DNA of 64,000 nucleotides from Methylobacillus sp. MM3 (GCF_001645185.1 NZ_LXTQ01000001.1:310001-374000), one strand, 5' to 3'; counted from the first letter of the stretch, positions 49,327 through 59,272 are shown. The notes: generated by a model from the letters alone, not told the origin. Made by a program: numbers and translations.

Positions 49327-49602
49327 TCAGGCGAGATACTGATCCAGATAACTTTCTATCGAGCGCTCTATCTTGCCCCTGGCTGCAGACAACAGCCAGG
49401 AGAGCTTGACGGATACGCTGATTTCGTTCGGCTGCACATCTATCCTGCCGTCCGCGCCCGGACACTCGAAACGCAGGCTGTCACCCTCCCAGCGGTACGT
49501 TGCCCCCAGGTCGCCCTTGAGCTTGTCGGCTACCGCCTGTACCGATTGCTTGGCCTGATCATGCGCCATTTCATGCGCACGCTTAACATGAATTTCAGCC
49601 AT
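49327..49602 (-). CDS. Polyhydroxyalkanoic acid system family protein
   Basis: 91 residues matching the short PHA granule-associated family (IHVKRAHEMAHDQAKQSVQAVADKL ... YRWEGDSLRFECPGADGRIDVQPNEISVSVKLSWLL). It suggests, but does not prove, storage polyester metabolism; these proteins also occur without PHA synthase genes. No pha gene is adjacent. Confidence 0.82.
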   Translation of the reverse strand: MAEIHVKRAHEMAHDQAKQSVQAVADKLKGDLGATYRWEGDSLRFECPGADGRIDVQPNEISVSVKLSWLLSAARGKIERSIESYLDQYLA

Positions 49603-49694
49603 TTAATTTCTCCCGTAGTAATTACGGATTCAAAATTGCCGAATTTTGAATCCAGCATGTAATATCTCGCTTTGCCCTGAATTAGTGCACACCT

Positions 49695-51107
49695 TTGAAT
49701 TCGAGATATTCTCTGCTAAGTTTTATTGTCGCCGCCTGCCTGAGCAGTGCTTGCGCCAATCAGGTCTATCATCCCAAGGCGATTGAAGTCGATAAAACGG
49801 CCGACCAATTCGCGGCACGGAGCCTGAATTCCCTCGAATTGCGACGTTATATGCAATCGCAAGGCTACCCCGCCGAGGCACCAATCGGCACATGGGGTTT
49901 GAGAGAGCTAACGCTGGCTGCGTTTTTCTATCATCCGCAACTCGCAATCGCCCGGGCTCAATGGCAGGCCGCGCAAGCAGAGGAAATCACCGCCGGCCAA
50001 AAACCCAATCCCTCGATCTCGGGAAACATCGAACACCACAGCAAAACCGATGGCGGCGTTTCACCTTGGACTCTCGGCATCGGCCTTGATATCCCTGTCG
50101 AAACCGGTGACAAGCGCCAGATCAGGATCGACCAGGCGACCAACTTATCCATGGCCGCCCGCATCGACGTCGGCCAGCAAGCCTGGCAAGTTCGCAGTCG
50201 ATTGCAAGCCAGCCTGATCGAGTATCGTGCGGCACTTCATCAAAGCAGATTATTGCAGCGCGAAGTCGATCTGCAAGCAGCCATTGTACAGATGTTGCAA
50301 AAACGTCTTGAGGCCGGGATCGTATCCGATATCGATCTTGCCACAGCCAGGTTACAGCTGCAGAAACTTCAAAACACGCTGGCAGCTGAAACTGCGCGCA
50401 ATGCCGAACTGCATGCCGAGCTTGCCGTGTCCATCGGCATTCCCGTACAAGCGCTGGATGCCATCAAAATCGACGATCGATTACCGATAATATATCCCAT
50501 CGAAAAATTGCCGCCCGCAGAGATGCAGCGCGCCGCCCTCCTCAATCGCCTCGACATACGCAGCGCCCTCGCCCGGTACGATGCCGCCGAATCCAGACTC
50601 AGGCTGGAGATCGCCAAGCAACACCCCGATGTCGTTCTCTCACCCGGTTATCTCTTCGATCAGGGCGACAACCTCTGGACGCTGGGGGTTTCCTTGCTGC
50701 TAGGCCTATCGAACAAAAATGAAGGCCCCATCGCCGAAGCAGAGGCACTGCGTGAAGTTGAAGCCCGGCAATTCGAGGCTTTGCAGGTTCGCGTCATTGG
50801 AGAGCAGGAACAGGCGCTCTCCCAATATGTCAGCCGCCTGGCAGAACTCGCTAAAGCCGAGAGCATGGTAGAGGCACAGCAGCGGCAAATTGCCAAAAGC
50901 GAACGGCTGTTCAAGGCCGGCCATATTGACCGGCTGGAATGGACGACGGCGCAACTGGAAGGGCTTGTCGCAGAACAAGGCAGGCTGGCTGCCACGATAC
51001 GTTTGCACAAGGCGTTAGCGGCGCTGGAGGATGCCTTGCAGCGACCGCTGAATGACGACGCCCCGCTTGCCTTACCCGAACAGAACACCGAGGACATGCC
51101 GTCATGA
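49695..51107 (+). CDS. TolC-family outer-membrane efflux protein
   Basis: 470 residues. The N-terminus has a lipoprotein-like signal (LLSFIVAACLSSAC). Two outer-membrane-factor repeats follow, with long amphipathic helices (LTLAAFFYHPQLAIARAQWQAAQAEE; AEARALREVEARQFEALQ-like). The start is a TTG, as no ATG gives a complete signal sequence. First gene of a three-gene RND efflux operon; ATGA overlap with the adaptor gene. Confidence 0.9.
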   Translation: MNSRYSLLSFIVAACLSSACANQVYHPKAIEVDKTADQFAARSLNSLELRRYMQSQGYPAEAPIGTWGLRELTLAAFFYHPQLAIARAQWQAAQAEEITAGQKPNPSISGNIEHHSKTDGGVSPWTLGIGLDIPVETGDKRQIRIDQATNLSMAARIDVGQQAWQVRSRLQASLIEYRAALHQSRLLQREVDLQAAIVQMLQKRLEAGIVSDIDLATARLQLQKLQNTLAAETARNAELHAELAVSIGIPVQALDAIKIDDRLPIIYPIEKLPPAEMQRAALLNRLDIRSALARYDAAESRLRLEIAKQHPDVVLSPGYLFDQGDNLWTLGVSLLLGLSNKNEGPIAEAEALREVEARQFEALQVRVIGEQEQALSQYVSRLAELAKAESMVEAQQRQIAKSERLFKAGHIDRLEWTTAQLEGLVAEQGRLAATIRLHKALAALEDALQRPLNDDAPLALPEQNTEDMPS

Positions 51108-52171
51108 ACCGCAAAACGCTTACGATCATCATTCTGCAAGCGCTGATCATCATCATCATGTTCTGGCTGCTGGTGTTTTACGGTAAGGATGAATACGAAG
51201 CCTACTCGCAAGAGGAGCAGGAAGAGGAAATCGCGAGCCCGCCGCGCGTTTCATCCGAAAACGGCGCCGCCGTGGTTACATTACCGACCGAAACGCAACG
51301 CCAGAGCGGCATCGTTACCAGCCCGCTACGCGCCGGGCATTACCAATCGACACAAAGCGCGTTTGGCACAGTCGTCAATCTGGATGCTTACAGCGAGTTG
51401 CGCACACGTTATCTAGCGGCCAGGGCGGAAGCCAGCGTGGTACGGGCCTCCATCGCCAATAGCCAGAAAGAATATCAGCGCATGCTGCAATTGAACCGGG
51501 ACGATCATAACGTCTCCGATCGCGCGGTAGCCGCCGCCGAAGCTGCCTGGAGAGCCGACGAAGCACGTCTGGCGGCCGCCGAAACCGCGGCGGCAGGTAT
51601 ACGCAACACGATACGCCAGCAATGGGGCGAAACCCTGGCGGCATGGGCAACGCAACAACCCGCCGGCGAAGTTTTGCAGCGCTTGCTGCAACACCGCGAT
51701 GTTTTGCTGCAGATCACCCTGCCTTTCGACGCCAAAATGCCGGGAAAAGAAACTGTATTGATGATCGAACCGGCAGGTGCCGGCGGCAAGGCAACGCGGG
51801 CAATCTTTGTCTCAGCCGCACCGCAAACCGATGCGGCCATTCAGGGCGAGACTTTCTTCTATCGCGCCGCGTCCGACAACCTGCGAGTCGGCATGCGCAT
51901 TGCCGCGCATCTCGCTCAGACGGGCAAGGCTGCAGCCGGCGCGATCATTCCCGCCTCTGCGGTTGTCTGGTATGGCGGCAAAACCTGGGTTTACCAGAAG
52001 CAATCCGAAGAACGCTTTATTCGCCGCCAGGTCAGCACCGAGCAGGAGGCCGACGATGGCTGGTTCAGCGCCGGCAACATCAAGGCCGGAGACGAAGTCG
52101 TCACCAGCGGCGCGCAGCTTCTGCTCTCGGAAGAGTTCAAGTATCAAATCACCAACGAAAATGAAGACTGA
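51104..52171 (+). CDS. RND efflux periplasmic adaptor (membrane fusion protein)
   Basis: 355 residues with an N-terminal membrane anchor (LTIIILQALIIIIMFWLLVFY), an acidic linker, a short helical hairpin (about 105-165), a lipoyl/beta-barrel core and the C-terminal membrane-proximal domain (IPASAVVWYGGKTWVYQ). It bridges the pump and the TolC-like channel. No N-terminal metal-binding Met/His cluster of the CusB kind is seen, so the substrate is uncertain. Confidence 0.88.
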   Translation: MNRKTLTIIILQALIIIIMFWLLVFYGKDEYEAYSQEEQEEEIASPPRVSSENGAAVVTLPTETQRQSGIVTSPLRAGHYQSTQSAFGTVVNLDAYSELRTRYLAARAEASVVRASIANSQKEYQRMLQLNRDDHNVSDRAVAAAEAAWRADEARLAAAETAAAGIRNTIRQQWGETLAAWATQQPAGEVLQRLLQHRDVLLQITLPFDAKMPGKETVLMIEPAGAGGKATRAIFVSAAPQTDAAIQGETFFYRAASDNLRVGMRIAAHLAQTGKAAAGAIIPASAVVWYGGKTWVYQKQSEERFIRRQVSTEQEADDGWFSAGNIKAGDEVVTSGAQLLLSEEFKYQITNENED

Positions 52172-52184
52172 AATGATCATTTCA
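52169..52184. repeat. 16-base perfect palindrome between adaptor and pump genes
   Basis: TGAAATGATCATTTCA begins at the adaptor's stop codon; a half-site-like ATTTCA recurs 12 bases later (52190-52196 region). The gap to the pump gene is 93 bases, unlike the overlapping upstream junction. Confidence 0.5.
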
Positions 52185-52264
52185 GGCTTCATTTCAGAAG
52201 AAGCTAATGCGGCGGAGATGCATTATGCCGAAACAAAAACAAGAATTGAGATGGAGCGTCAACC

Positions 52265-55200
52265 ATGATGTCGGCCATCGTACGTTTCTCGATACGCTTT
52301 TACGGCGTCATCATCGGACTCGCCAGCCTGGCGATCATTTATGGTTTATATAGCCTGACCCAAGCCAATCTCGACGTATTTCCGGAGTTTTCGCCAACGC
52401 AGGTGGTCATTCAGACCGAATCCCCAGGCTTGTCCGCAGAACTGGTGGAAGTTCTGGTAACCCAACCCATTGAAAACAGTATCGCCGGGACCGTCGGCAT
52501 CGATATGATGCGCTCGCAGTCCATGCCGGGACTATCGGTGGTGACTATCATTTTCAAGGAAGGCACCGATATTTACCGCAATCGCCAGGCGGTTGCGGAG
52601 CGCCTGGGTACGCTGAGCGGCCAACTGCCGCAAGGCATCATTCCCAATATCACACCCCTGACTTCTTCCGCCAGCACGGTATTGGGGGCAGGCCTCACCT
52701 CGGAAAAACGCTCGCTGATGGAGTTGCGCACGCTGGTCGACTGGACGATACGGCCACACCTGCTGGCGGTGAACGGTGTTGCCGACGTCAACGTATTCGG
52801 CGGCGACGTTCGGCAATTCCAGATTCAGGTTGAACCTGACAAGCTTATCCATTACAACCTCTCGCTGCAGGAGGTTCTGGAAGCCGCAAGTCGCGCCACG
52901 GGCGTGCGCGGCGCAGGTTATATCGAAAACAGCAACCAGCGCATCGTTATCAATAGCGAAGGACAGGCGCTGACGCCTGCGCACCTGGCACAAATGCCCG
53001 TAGTGCACCGCAATGGCCAAACGATACGACTGGGCGATATCGCCCGGGTCGTGGAAGGTGCAGCCCCGTCGATCAGCGCTGCGGCCGTCAACGGAAAGCC
53101 TGGCGTCTATCTCTCCGTGCAAGGGCAACTCGGAGCCAATACCAAAGCCGTCACCGAAGCCGTCGAGAAAGCGCTGCGCGAACTCGAGCCCACCCTCGCC
53201 ACTGAGCAGGTAAAACTTTTCCCGCGCCTCTTCCGTCCTGCGAACTTCATCGAAACCGCCGTGGATGGCGTACAAACCGACATACTCATAGGTTCGGTAC
53301 TGGTCATTACCGTGCTGTTCCTGTTCTTGTTCAACGCACGTACTGCCTTCATCTCCGCCACGGCAATTCCGCTTTCGTTGCTGACGGCCATCATCGTGCT
53401 CGAATACTTTGGCATCGGCCTCAATATCATGGTGCTGGGCGGGCTTGCGATTGCACTCGGCGAAGTGGTGGACGATGCCATCATCGATACCGAAAACATT
53501 TTCCGGCGTTTGCGGGAAAACCGGCTGCTGTCGACCCCTCGACCGCTCTATCGAGTGGTATTCGATGCTTCCATGGAAGTGCGCAGTTCCGTCGTTTACG
53601 CAACGTTCATCGTCGTGATGGTCTTCCTGCCTTTGCTCACGCTTTCCGGCGTCGCCGGCAAAATGTTTGCCCCGCTGGGTTTTGCCTACATCAGCGCAAT
53701 CATGGCCTCGCTGGTGGTGGCGCTGACACTGACGCCTGCGCTGTGCTATCTGATGCTGGGGAATGCCCGGCTCGAAAGCGAAGACCCTCCGCTGATTCGC
53801 GTGATCAAGCGCTGGTATATACGCACGCTGCGCGGCATTGAAAAGCATTACAAAATGACCGTGGGAATCGTGATGCTGCTGGTTGCAATGGGCATCGGCA
53901 TCCTGCCGCTATTCAAGAGCCAGTTCATTCCCAACCTGAACGAAGGCCATTTCATCCTTCACATGACGGCGGTGCCCGGCACTTCCGAGAAGGAATCCCT
54001 GCGCATAGGCGAGCGTGTCGCCGCGACCCTGGCAAAAATCGATGGGATTCAATCCGTCGCGCAGTGGGTTGGGCGCGCGCAGAACGGCGCAGATACCTTT
54101 GGCACGCACTACAGTGAATTCGAAGTGGAAATCGGTACGCTGTCGGGCGAAGAGCAGTCGCGCATCCTGCATGAAATCCGCGAAACCCTGGCAGGCGGCG
54201 AAGAAGGAAACGGCTTTCCCGGAGTGAACTTTGCGATCAATACCTTCCTTACCGAACGTATCGAGGAAACCATTTCCGGCTATGCCGCGGCGATGGTGGT
54301 CAATATTTACGGGCAGGATCTGGATGCGCTCGACCGCGATGCGCGTGCTGTTGCCGGCATACTGGCGAGCATGCCTGGTGCCGCCGACGTGCAAGTGCAA
54401 TCGCCACCGGGGACTCCGCAACTGGTCATACGGCTGCGTCCGGAACGCGTCGCGCAATGGGGCATGCGCCCGCTCGATGTGCTGGATAGCATACGCGCCG
54501 CTTATGAGGGGATACAGGTTGCACAGTCTTTTGAAGGTAGCCGCATCATCGGGGTCGATGTGGTTCTGTCGCCCAAGGCGCGCGGCAACATCCTGCAAGT
54601 CGGTAACCTGCCATTAAAGAACCCCGAAGGCCGCATCCTTCATTTGAAGGATATTGCCGATATTCGCCAGGAGAATGGCCGCTCGAAAATTCTCCATGCG
54701 GGCGCAAAGCGTATCCAGACGGTTACCAGCAATGTGGTAAACCGGGACATCGGAAGCTTTTCCGACGAACTGAAGGCACGCATTCGCAGCGAGGTCGCCT
54801 TTGCCCCAGGCAATTATCCCGAATTCACAGGCGAGGCCGAGGCACAGGCGCAATCGCGAGAAGATTTGATCGTCCACTCCCTGCTCGCCGGCGTGGGCAT
54901 TTTTCTGATGCTGTATATCGCTTTCGGCCGGCTACGCAATTTGCTGCTTACCTTCGCCAACCTGCCTTTTGCACTCATTGGGGGCGTACTCGCCGCCATG
55001 TTTACCGGCGGGTGGATATCGCTCGGTTCGCTGGTCGGCTTCGTCACGCTGTTCGGCATCACCCTGCGCAACTCCATTATGCTGGTTTCACACTATCAGC
55101 ATCTGGTGGACGAGGAAGGAATGGAATGGGGGCTGGAGACAGCTTTGCGCGGAGCATCCGAACGCCTGCCGTCGATACTCATGACCGCTCTGGTGACATC

Positions 55201-55372
55201 GCTGGGCCTGTTGCCGCTCGCCGCGGGCAGCGGGCAACCGGGACGGGAAATCGAAGGCCCGATGGCGACTATTATCGTAGGCGGCTTGGTCACCTCCACC
55301 ATCCTGAACCTGCTGATTCTCCCCACCATCATGCTGCATTTTGGAAAGTTCGAGCGCCAGCAGCAAGGATAG
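52265..55372 (+). CDS. RND efflux pump, inner-membrane transporter (CusA/CzcA-related)
   Basis: 1035 residues, 12 membrane helices in two repeats with large periplasmic domains. TM4 holds the proton-relay acids in GGLAIALGEVVDDAIIDTENIFRR, a form between the CusA type (MVDAAIVMIEN) and the HAE type (VVDDAIVVVEN). The porter domain keeps the RND pattern (YPEFTGEAEAQAQSREDL). Heavy-metal export is the usual assignment for this branch, but the CusA methionine ladder is not obvious, so drug or organic substrates remain possible. Confidence 0.9.
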   Translation: MMSAIVRFSIRFYGVIIGLASLAIIYGLYSLTQANLDVFPEFSPTQVVIQTESPGLSAELVEVLVTQPIENSIAGTVGIDMMRSQSMPGLSVVTIIFKEGTDIYRNRQAVAERLGTLSGQLPQGIIPNITPLTSSASTVLGAGLTSEKRSLMELRTLVDWTIRPHLLAVNGVADVNVFGGDVRQFQIQVEPDKLIHYNLSLQEVLEAASRATGVRGAGYIENSNQRIVINSEGQALTPAHLAQMPVVHRNGQTIRLGDIARVVEGAAPSISAAAVNGKPGVYLSVQGQLGANTKAVTEAVEKALRELEPTLATEQVKLFPRLFRPANFIETAVDGVQTDILIGSVLVITVLFLFLFNARTAFISATAIPLSLLTAIIVLEYFGIGLNIMVLGGLAIALGEVVDDAIIDTENIFRRLRENRLLSTPRPLYRVVFDASMEVRSSVVYATFIVVMVFLPLLTLSGVAGKMFAPLGFAYISAIMASLVVALTLTPALCYLMLGNARLESEDPPLIRVIKRWYIRTLRGIEKHYKMTVGIVMLLVAMGIGILPLFKSQFIPNLNEGHFILHMTAVPGTSEKESLRIGERVAATLAKIDGIQSVAQWVGRAQNGADTFGTHYSEFEVEIGTLSGEEQSRILHEIRETLAGGEEGNGFPGVNFAINTFLTERIEETISGYAAAMVVNIYGQDLDALDRDARAVAGILASMPGAADVQVQSPPGTPQLVIRLRPERVAQWGMRPLDVLDSIRAAYEGIQVAQSFEGSRIIGVDVVLSPKARGNILQVGNLPLKNPEGRILHLKDIADIRQENGRSKILHAGAKRIQTVTSNVVNRDIGSFSDELKARIRSEVAFAPGNYPEFTGEAEAQAQSREDLIVHSLLAGVGIFLMLYIAFGRLRNLLLTFANLPFALIGGVLAAMFTGGWISLGSLVGFVTLFGITLRNSIMLVSHYQHLVDEEGMEWGLETALRGASERLPSILMTALVTSLGLLPLAAGSGQPGREIEGPMATIIVGGLVTSTILNLLILPTIMLHFGKFERQQQG

Positions 55373-55418
55373 CTGCGATAACTGATTGATTTGGCATGCC
55401 TGTTGCTAGGCTACAGGT

Positions 55419-56927
55419 GTGGAATTCCTGCCCAAAAAAAATCGCGATCGCTCCCGACTGCTTTACATGGCTATCGGGCTCTTTCTGCTTCTGGACCTGG
55501 CAGTGCTCGCAACAACGTACTGGCTCTCTTACCAGATTGCCGAGAACGCGATCACAATTAATCTTGCCGGTCGCCAGCGCATGCTTTCGCAGCGCATGGT
55601 AAAAGCATTGCTAAACCTGGATCGTACGGTCGATCAGCAGCATCGCGCGGAAGCACTGACCGAGTTGCGCCTGACCTTTACCCTGTTCGATTCGACCCTG
55701 CACAGTCTGCATCGAGGCGGAGTAACGGTCGGCGGCGACGGACTGCCGGTAAAAATCGCGGCGATCCGTGGCGGCCCCGCGCAGGCCCTGATCAATGAAG
55801 CCGAGCAAATCTGGAATCCATATCGCGACCGGGTGCAAGCCTTGCTGAGCGACCCCGAGCTCATGGCCCAAGAAAAAATCAATTCGGCTATTGCGCTCGC
55901 GAACACGAAAAATCTCGCACTACTGGAATTGATGAATTCATTGACGACTGCGCTGGAAGAAAGCGCTATTACCAAAACCTCGCGCATCCGCATGCTGCAA
56001 ATCGTGACATTTTCCCTGGCCGTTTTCAGCTTCATCCAGATCATCCTGATGATGCAACGCCAACTCAGGAAAACCAGCAAACACAAGGAAACGCTCAACC
56101 ACGTTATTCACCAAATCAACGCCGGCATACTGGTTTACGACGGGGACGGGATTGTGCATGCTGCCAATCAATCCGCGGGGATGCTGTTTGGTTACGATGC
56201 CACGGACATGATAGGCATGTCGGAAAGCAGGTTTTTGTTTCTACAGGAAAATATTCTGTATGGCCGACGCCAGGACGGCTCCCTGTTTCAGGCCGAGTCG
56301 CAGCATCGTGAGTTGATGCTGGACAATGTCAGAATGCACCTCAAAACAGTCGCGGATGTCACGCAACAACGGCAGCTGGAAAATACCTTAAGCCAACTGG
56401 CCTATCACGATGCGCTTACCGGCCTGCCTAACCGCTTGCTGTTCGATGATAGGCTGAACCAAAATATCCTGTCCGCTCGCAGACGAGACGTAAAGCTCGC
56501 GGTCCTGTTCGTCGATCTGAACAAATTCAAGCAGGTCAACGACAACCACGGGCACCATATCGGGGACCAGTTGCTAAGGGAAGTAGCCGTCCGCCTGCGC
56601 AGTTGCCTGCGCGAAGAGGATACCGTCTCGCGATTCGGCGGAGATGAATTCGGTATCCTGCTGACCTCGGTGTCCGGCCAGGAAGACTGCATCGTGGTGA
56701 TCACGCATCTGCTCGAAACGCTACGCAAGGTATTCATCACGGAAGGGGTCATGCTCTTCCCCGCCGCCAGCATAGGCGTCAGCCTCTACCCCAGTGACGG
56801 CGATGACGAGAAAATTCTGCTGCGCAGGGCGGATCAGGCCATGTATGCGGCAAAACGAAACAGCACCTGCCATTTCGCTTTTTATACGGACGCGCAGCAG
56901 GACCTCAGTCGTATTTCAGATATTTGA
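55419..56927 (+). CDS. Membrane diguanylate cyclase with PilJ-type sensor and PAS domain
   Basis: 502 residues, GTG start. Membrane helix 1 (LYMAIGLFLLLDLAVLATTYWL), a periplasmic helical sensor of the PilJ/NarX type (AGRQRMLSQRM), membrane helix 2 (about 195-210), a PAS domain (about 228-300), then GGDEF. The catalytic motif RFGGDEF is intact (about residues 404-410) and the inhibitory I-site REED precedes it by five residues, so an active, product-inhibited enzyme is expected. No EAL domain. Its end overlaps the convergent dehydratase gene by 23 bases. Confidence 0.93.
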   Translation: MEFLPKKNRDRSRLLYMAIGLFLLLDLAVLATTYWLSYQIAENAITINLAGRQRMLSQRMVKALLNLDRTVDQQHRAEALTELRLTFTLFDSTLHSLHRGGVTVGGDGLPVKIAAIRGGPAQALINEAEQIWNPYRDRVQALLSDPELMAQEKINSAIALANTKNLALLELMNSLTTALEESAITKTSRIRMLQIVTFSLAVFSFIQIILMMQRQLRKTSKHKETLNHVIHQINAGILVYDGDGIVHAANQSAGMLFGYDATDMIGMSESRFLFLQENILYGRRQDGSLFQAESQHRELMLDNVRMHLKTVADVTQQRQLENTLSQLAYHDALTGLPNRLLFDDRLNQNILSARRRDVKLAVLFVDLNKFKQVNDNHGHHIGDQLLREVAVRLRSCLREEDTVSRFGGDEFGILLTSVSGQEDCIVVITHLLETLRKVFITEGVMLFPAASIGVSLYPSDGDDEKILLRRADQAMYAAKRNSTCHFAFYTDAQQDLSRISDI

Positions 56928-57282
56928 AACGCGGATCATCGTTAGGAGTCCCTTCCAGCGCGCCACCTTCCTGACTTGGCTGCCATTGAATGACTTCCTC
57001 GATTTTTCTGGCCAGGGTGAAATCCTTATCGGTAATGCCTTTGGCCGTGTGCGTAGACAGCTTGACGATGACAAACGCATACGAGACCGTCAGGTCGGGG
57101 TGATGCCAGGCTGCCTCGGCCAAGTGGCCTACCGTATTGACGACCATCAGCGTGCCTTTCCAGCCGCTGGTCTTGAATTTGCGGCGTATCCAGCCATTCT
57201 CGAAATACCAGTGCGGTAACTCGCTCGCCAGTTTCTGCTGGATTTCTTCTTCGCTATAGACGCGTTCTGCCGTTTTTTCCAT
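56905..57282 (-). CDS. Pterin-4a-carbinolamine dehydratase-like protein
   Basis: 125 residues, PCD/DCoH family: the active-site histidines are in AAWHHPDLTVSYAFVIVKLSTH. In heterotrophs (PhhB) it recycles tetrahydrobiopterin for phenylalanine hydroxylase; here it is 12 bases downstream of methanofuran-type genes, and such dehydratase homologues are known in H4MPT gene clusters of methylotrophs. A role in H4MPT synthesis or repair is therefore more likely than phenylalanine breakdown, but untested. The C-terminal 30 residues (WQPSQEGGALEGTPNDDPRF) are an extension beyond the standard fold. Confidence 0.88.
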   Translation of the reverse strand: MEKTAERVYSEEEIQQKLASELPHWYFENGWIRRKFKTSGWKGTLMVVNTVGHLAEAAWHHPDLTVSYAFVIVKLSTHTAKGITDKDFTLARKIEEVIQWQPSQEGGALEGTPNDDPRFKYLKYD

Positions 57283-57294
57283 CGTGCACTCCTC

Positions 57295-57900
57295 TTAAAT
57301 AGCTCTTTCGGGTATCGGTCCGCCGACCCAGGCTGCGGCAAATTCCGCATATCTGGATTTGCCGACAATATGTATGGGACAACTTAATCCTGAAGCAAAC
57401 TTTTCGAATGCGGCATCCAGTACGCCCGCATCCATGAGACGATGAACCGGAACCGGTTGTTCAACGACACACTCGTGCTTGACCAGTACCAGCCGGTCTG
57501 CCCCGATCTTTCTTGCCAACCATGCTGCCAGACTGTCAGACGTCACATCCCAGCTTGGGGGAATGCCTTCCTCAGCGAGCACCATCTGGCTGGGTAACCA
57601 GACAATGGCACGATGCTGCCATGACCGCTCGGCGATCTCCAGTTCAGAAGCCGCCATCGCGAGCGTAGGCTGGAGGGATTTGAATACAAGCCCATATTGT
57701 TCCATCGCAAGCAGCGCCATATGGTGCGCAGCGACGTTGTCGTATCCACCGGCAGCCTGATGGTCGCGCACGGCATCCGCAAATGCGCCGCCTCCCGGCA
57801 CGATCACGATGCGCCCATCGCTATGCTCGGCCAGAATAGATAGCCATTCATTCAGTTCAGGCGTACCCAGCAAGCTGCCGCCAAGCTTAACGACCCACAT
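57295..57900 (-). CDS. Amino-acid-kinase-fold protein, MfnE-like (methanofuran precursor kinase)
   Basis: 201 residues: VVKLGGSLL and VIVPGGGAFADAVRDHQ are the two phosphate-binding loops, and a third (DVTSDSLAAWLARKIGADRLVLVKHE) is typical of the kinase fold. The archaeal relative MfnE phosphorylates (5-aminomethyl-furan-3-yl)methyl phosphate to the diphosphate. The gene overlaps pabB by 14 bases. Family membership is clear; the exact substrate in this bacterium is inferred from context. Confidence 0.8.
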   Translation of the reverse strand: MWVVKLGGSLLGTPELNEWLSILAEHSDGRIVIVPGGGAFADAVRDHQAAGGYDNVAAHHMALLAMEQYGLVFKSLQPTLAMAASELEIAERSWQHRAIVWLPSQMVLAEEGIPPSWDVTSDSLAAWLARKIGADRLVLVKHECVVEQPVPVHRLMDAGVLDAAFEKFASGLSCPIHIVGKSRYAEFAAAWVGGPIPERAI

Positions 57901-59272
57901 CCGCCCCCCTTAAATATTCCATCAGTTGCAGCATGCCCGAGGCTTTGTCCAGCGTTTCGCGATATTCCTTCTGCATCTCCGAATCGGCAACGATTCCGCC
58001 GCCAGCCCAGAAACGTATTATGCCTTTTGAGTATACCGCCGTGCGAATGGCGATATTGGTATCCATGTTGCCATCGAAACCGATATAGCCGATAGCGCCG
58101 CAATACACGCCACGCCTGTTCGGCTCCAACTCCTCAATGATTTCCATCGCGCGCAGCTTGGGCGCACCGGTAATCGAGCCACCGGGGAAACATCCTCTCA
58201 GCAAGTCTATCGCGCCTCTATCCGCAGCCAATGTACCGGTCACGGTGCTGACAAGATGATGCACATTGGCAAAGCTTTCCAACTCAAACAGTCGGTCGGC
58301 GTGTACCGAGCCAATCGCGCAATTCTTGCCGATATCGTTGCGCAGCAAATCGACGATCATCACATTCTCGGCCTTGTCCTTTGCACTGGATTGCAGCGCC
58401 TCGGCATATGCGCGATCCTGCACCGGATCCGTAGCACGCGGACGAGTGCCCTTGATCGGTTTGGTTTCAACCTGGCGATCCAGGACGCGCAGGAAGCGCT
58501 CCGGTGAGGCGGAAAGTATCTGCGCTTGCGGCGTGTTCAGATAGGCCGAGAACGGCGCCGGGCTGAATTGCCGCAATTGGCGGTAGGCCGCCCAGGGATC
58601 GCCCTCTGCCTGCGCGGAAAATCGTTGAGCCAGATTGACTTGATAACAATCACCGGCGTCGATGTAATTCTTGATGCGGTCAAAGGCAACGGCATAGCTC
58701 GCCTGATCCATATTGGAGGTTACCGGACCCATCACATGGAATGTTTCGTCATGCGGCTCCGCCTCTTCGCTGAACAAAGCCAGCAATGCGGGCCATTCAG
58801 CCTTGGTTCGCGCATCGAGCCCTTGCCCTGCCAGCCAGGCACGGCCTGCATGGTGGTCGACCACGACAGCCCAATCGTAAATGCCGATAGCCATTTCGGG
58901 TATGTTTTCGGCATTCAGGGCATGCTCGGCAAGGATTTCCAGGCGCCGCGCCGCATCGTATGCGAAATAACCGATGGCACCTCCAGAAAACGGCAGCGTA
59001 GAATTTTCGTGCGTGAAACGTCCGAGGGTTTCCTTAAGAACGGAAAACGGGTCCGCCTCGGAAATCTGCGTAGTATTTTGCTCTTGTACTTCCGTGCGCT
59101 CGCCGGACGTAGTCAGGGTAATAAACGGATCCGAGGAAAAAATATCGTATCTGCCGTAATGACTGCCCGGCCAGCCACTATCGAGATACACGGCCCATGG
59201 GCGATGAGCGATACGGGAAAACAGAGCCGCGCTATCCGCGCGGTAAGGCAACTCGGCCAGCATCAATGCCAT
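57887..59272 (-). CDS. pabB: Aminodeoxychorismate synthase component I
   Basis: 461 residues of the chorismate-utilising fold; the C-terminal catalytic region carries KPIKGTRPRATDPVQD, DLLRNDIGKNCAIGSVH, and FPGGSITGAPKLRAMEIIEELEPNRRGVYCGAIGYI. It makes 4-amino-4-deoxychorismate for p-aminobenzoate, a precursor of both folate and H4MPT, which explains its place in this cluster. The ATG at 59272 has a perfect AGGAGG five bases upstream. Overlaps the MfnF-like gene by 10 bases. Confidence 0.95.
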   Translation of the reverse strand: MALMLAELPYRADSAALFSRIAHRPWAVYLDSGWPGSHYGRYDIFSSDPFITLTTSGERTEVQEQNTTQISEADPFSVLKETLGRFTHENSTLPFSGGAIGYFAYDAARRLEILAEHALNAENIPEMAIGIYDWAVVVDHHAGRAWLAGQGLDARTKAEWPALLALFSEEAEPHDETFHVMGPVTSNMDQASYAVAFDRIKNYIDAGDCYQVNLAQRFSAQAEGDPWAAYRQLRQFSPAPFSAYLNTPQAQILSASPERFLRVLDRQVETKPIKGTRPRATDPVQDRAYAEALQSSAKDKAENVMIVDLLRNDIGKNCAIGSVHADRLFELESFANVHHLVSTVTGTLAADRGAIDLLRGCFPGGSITGAPKLRAMEIIEELEPNRRGVYCGAIGYIGFDGNMDTNIAIRTAVYSKGIIRFWAGGGIVADSEMQKEYRETLDKASGMLQLMEYLRGADVGR

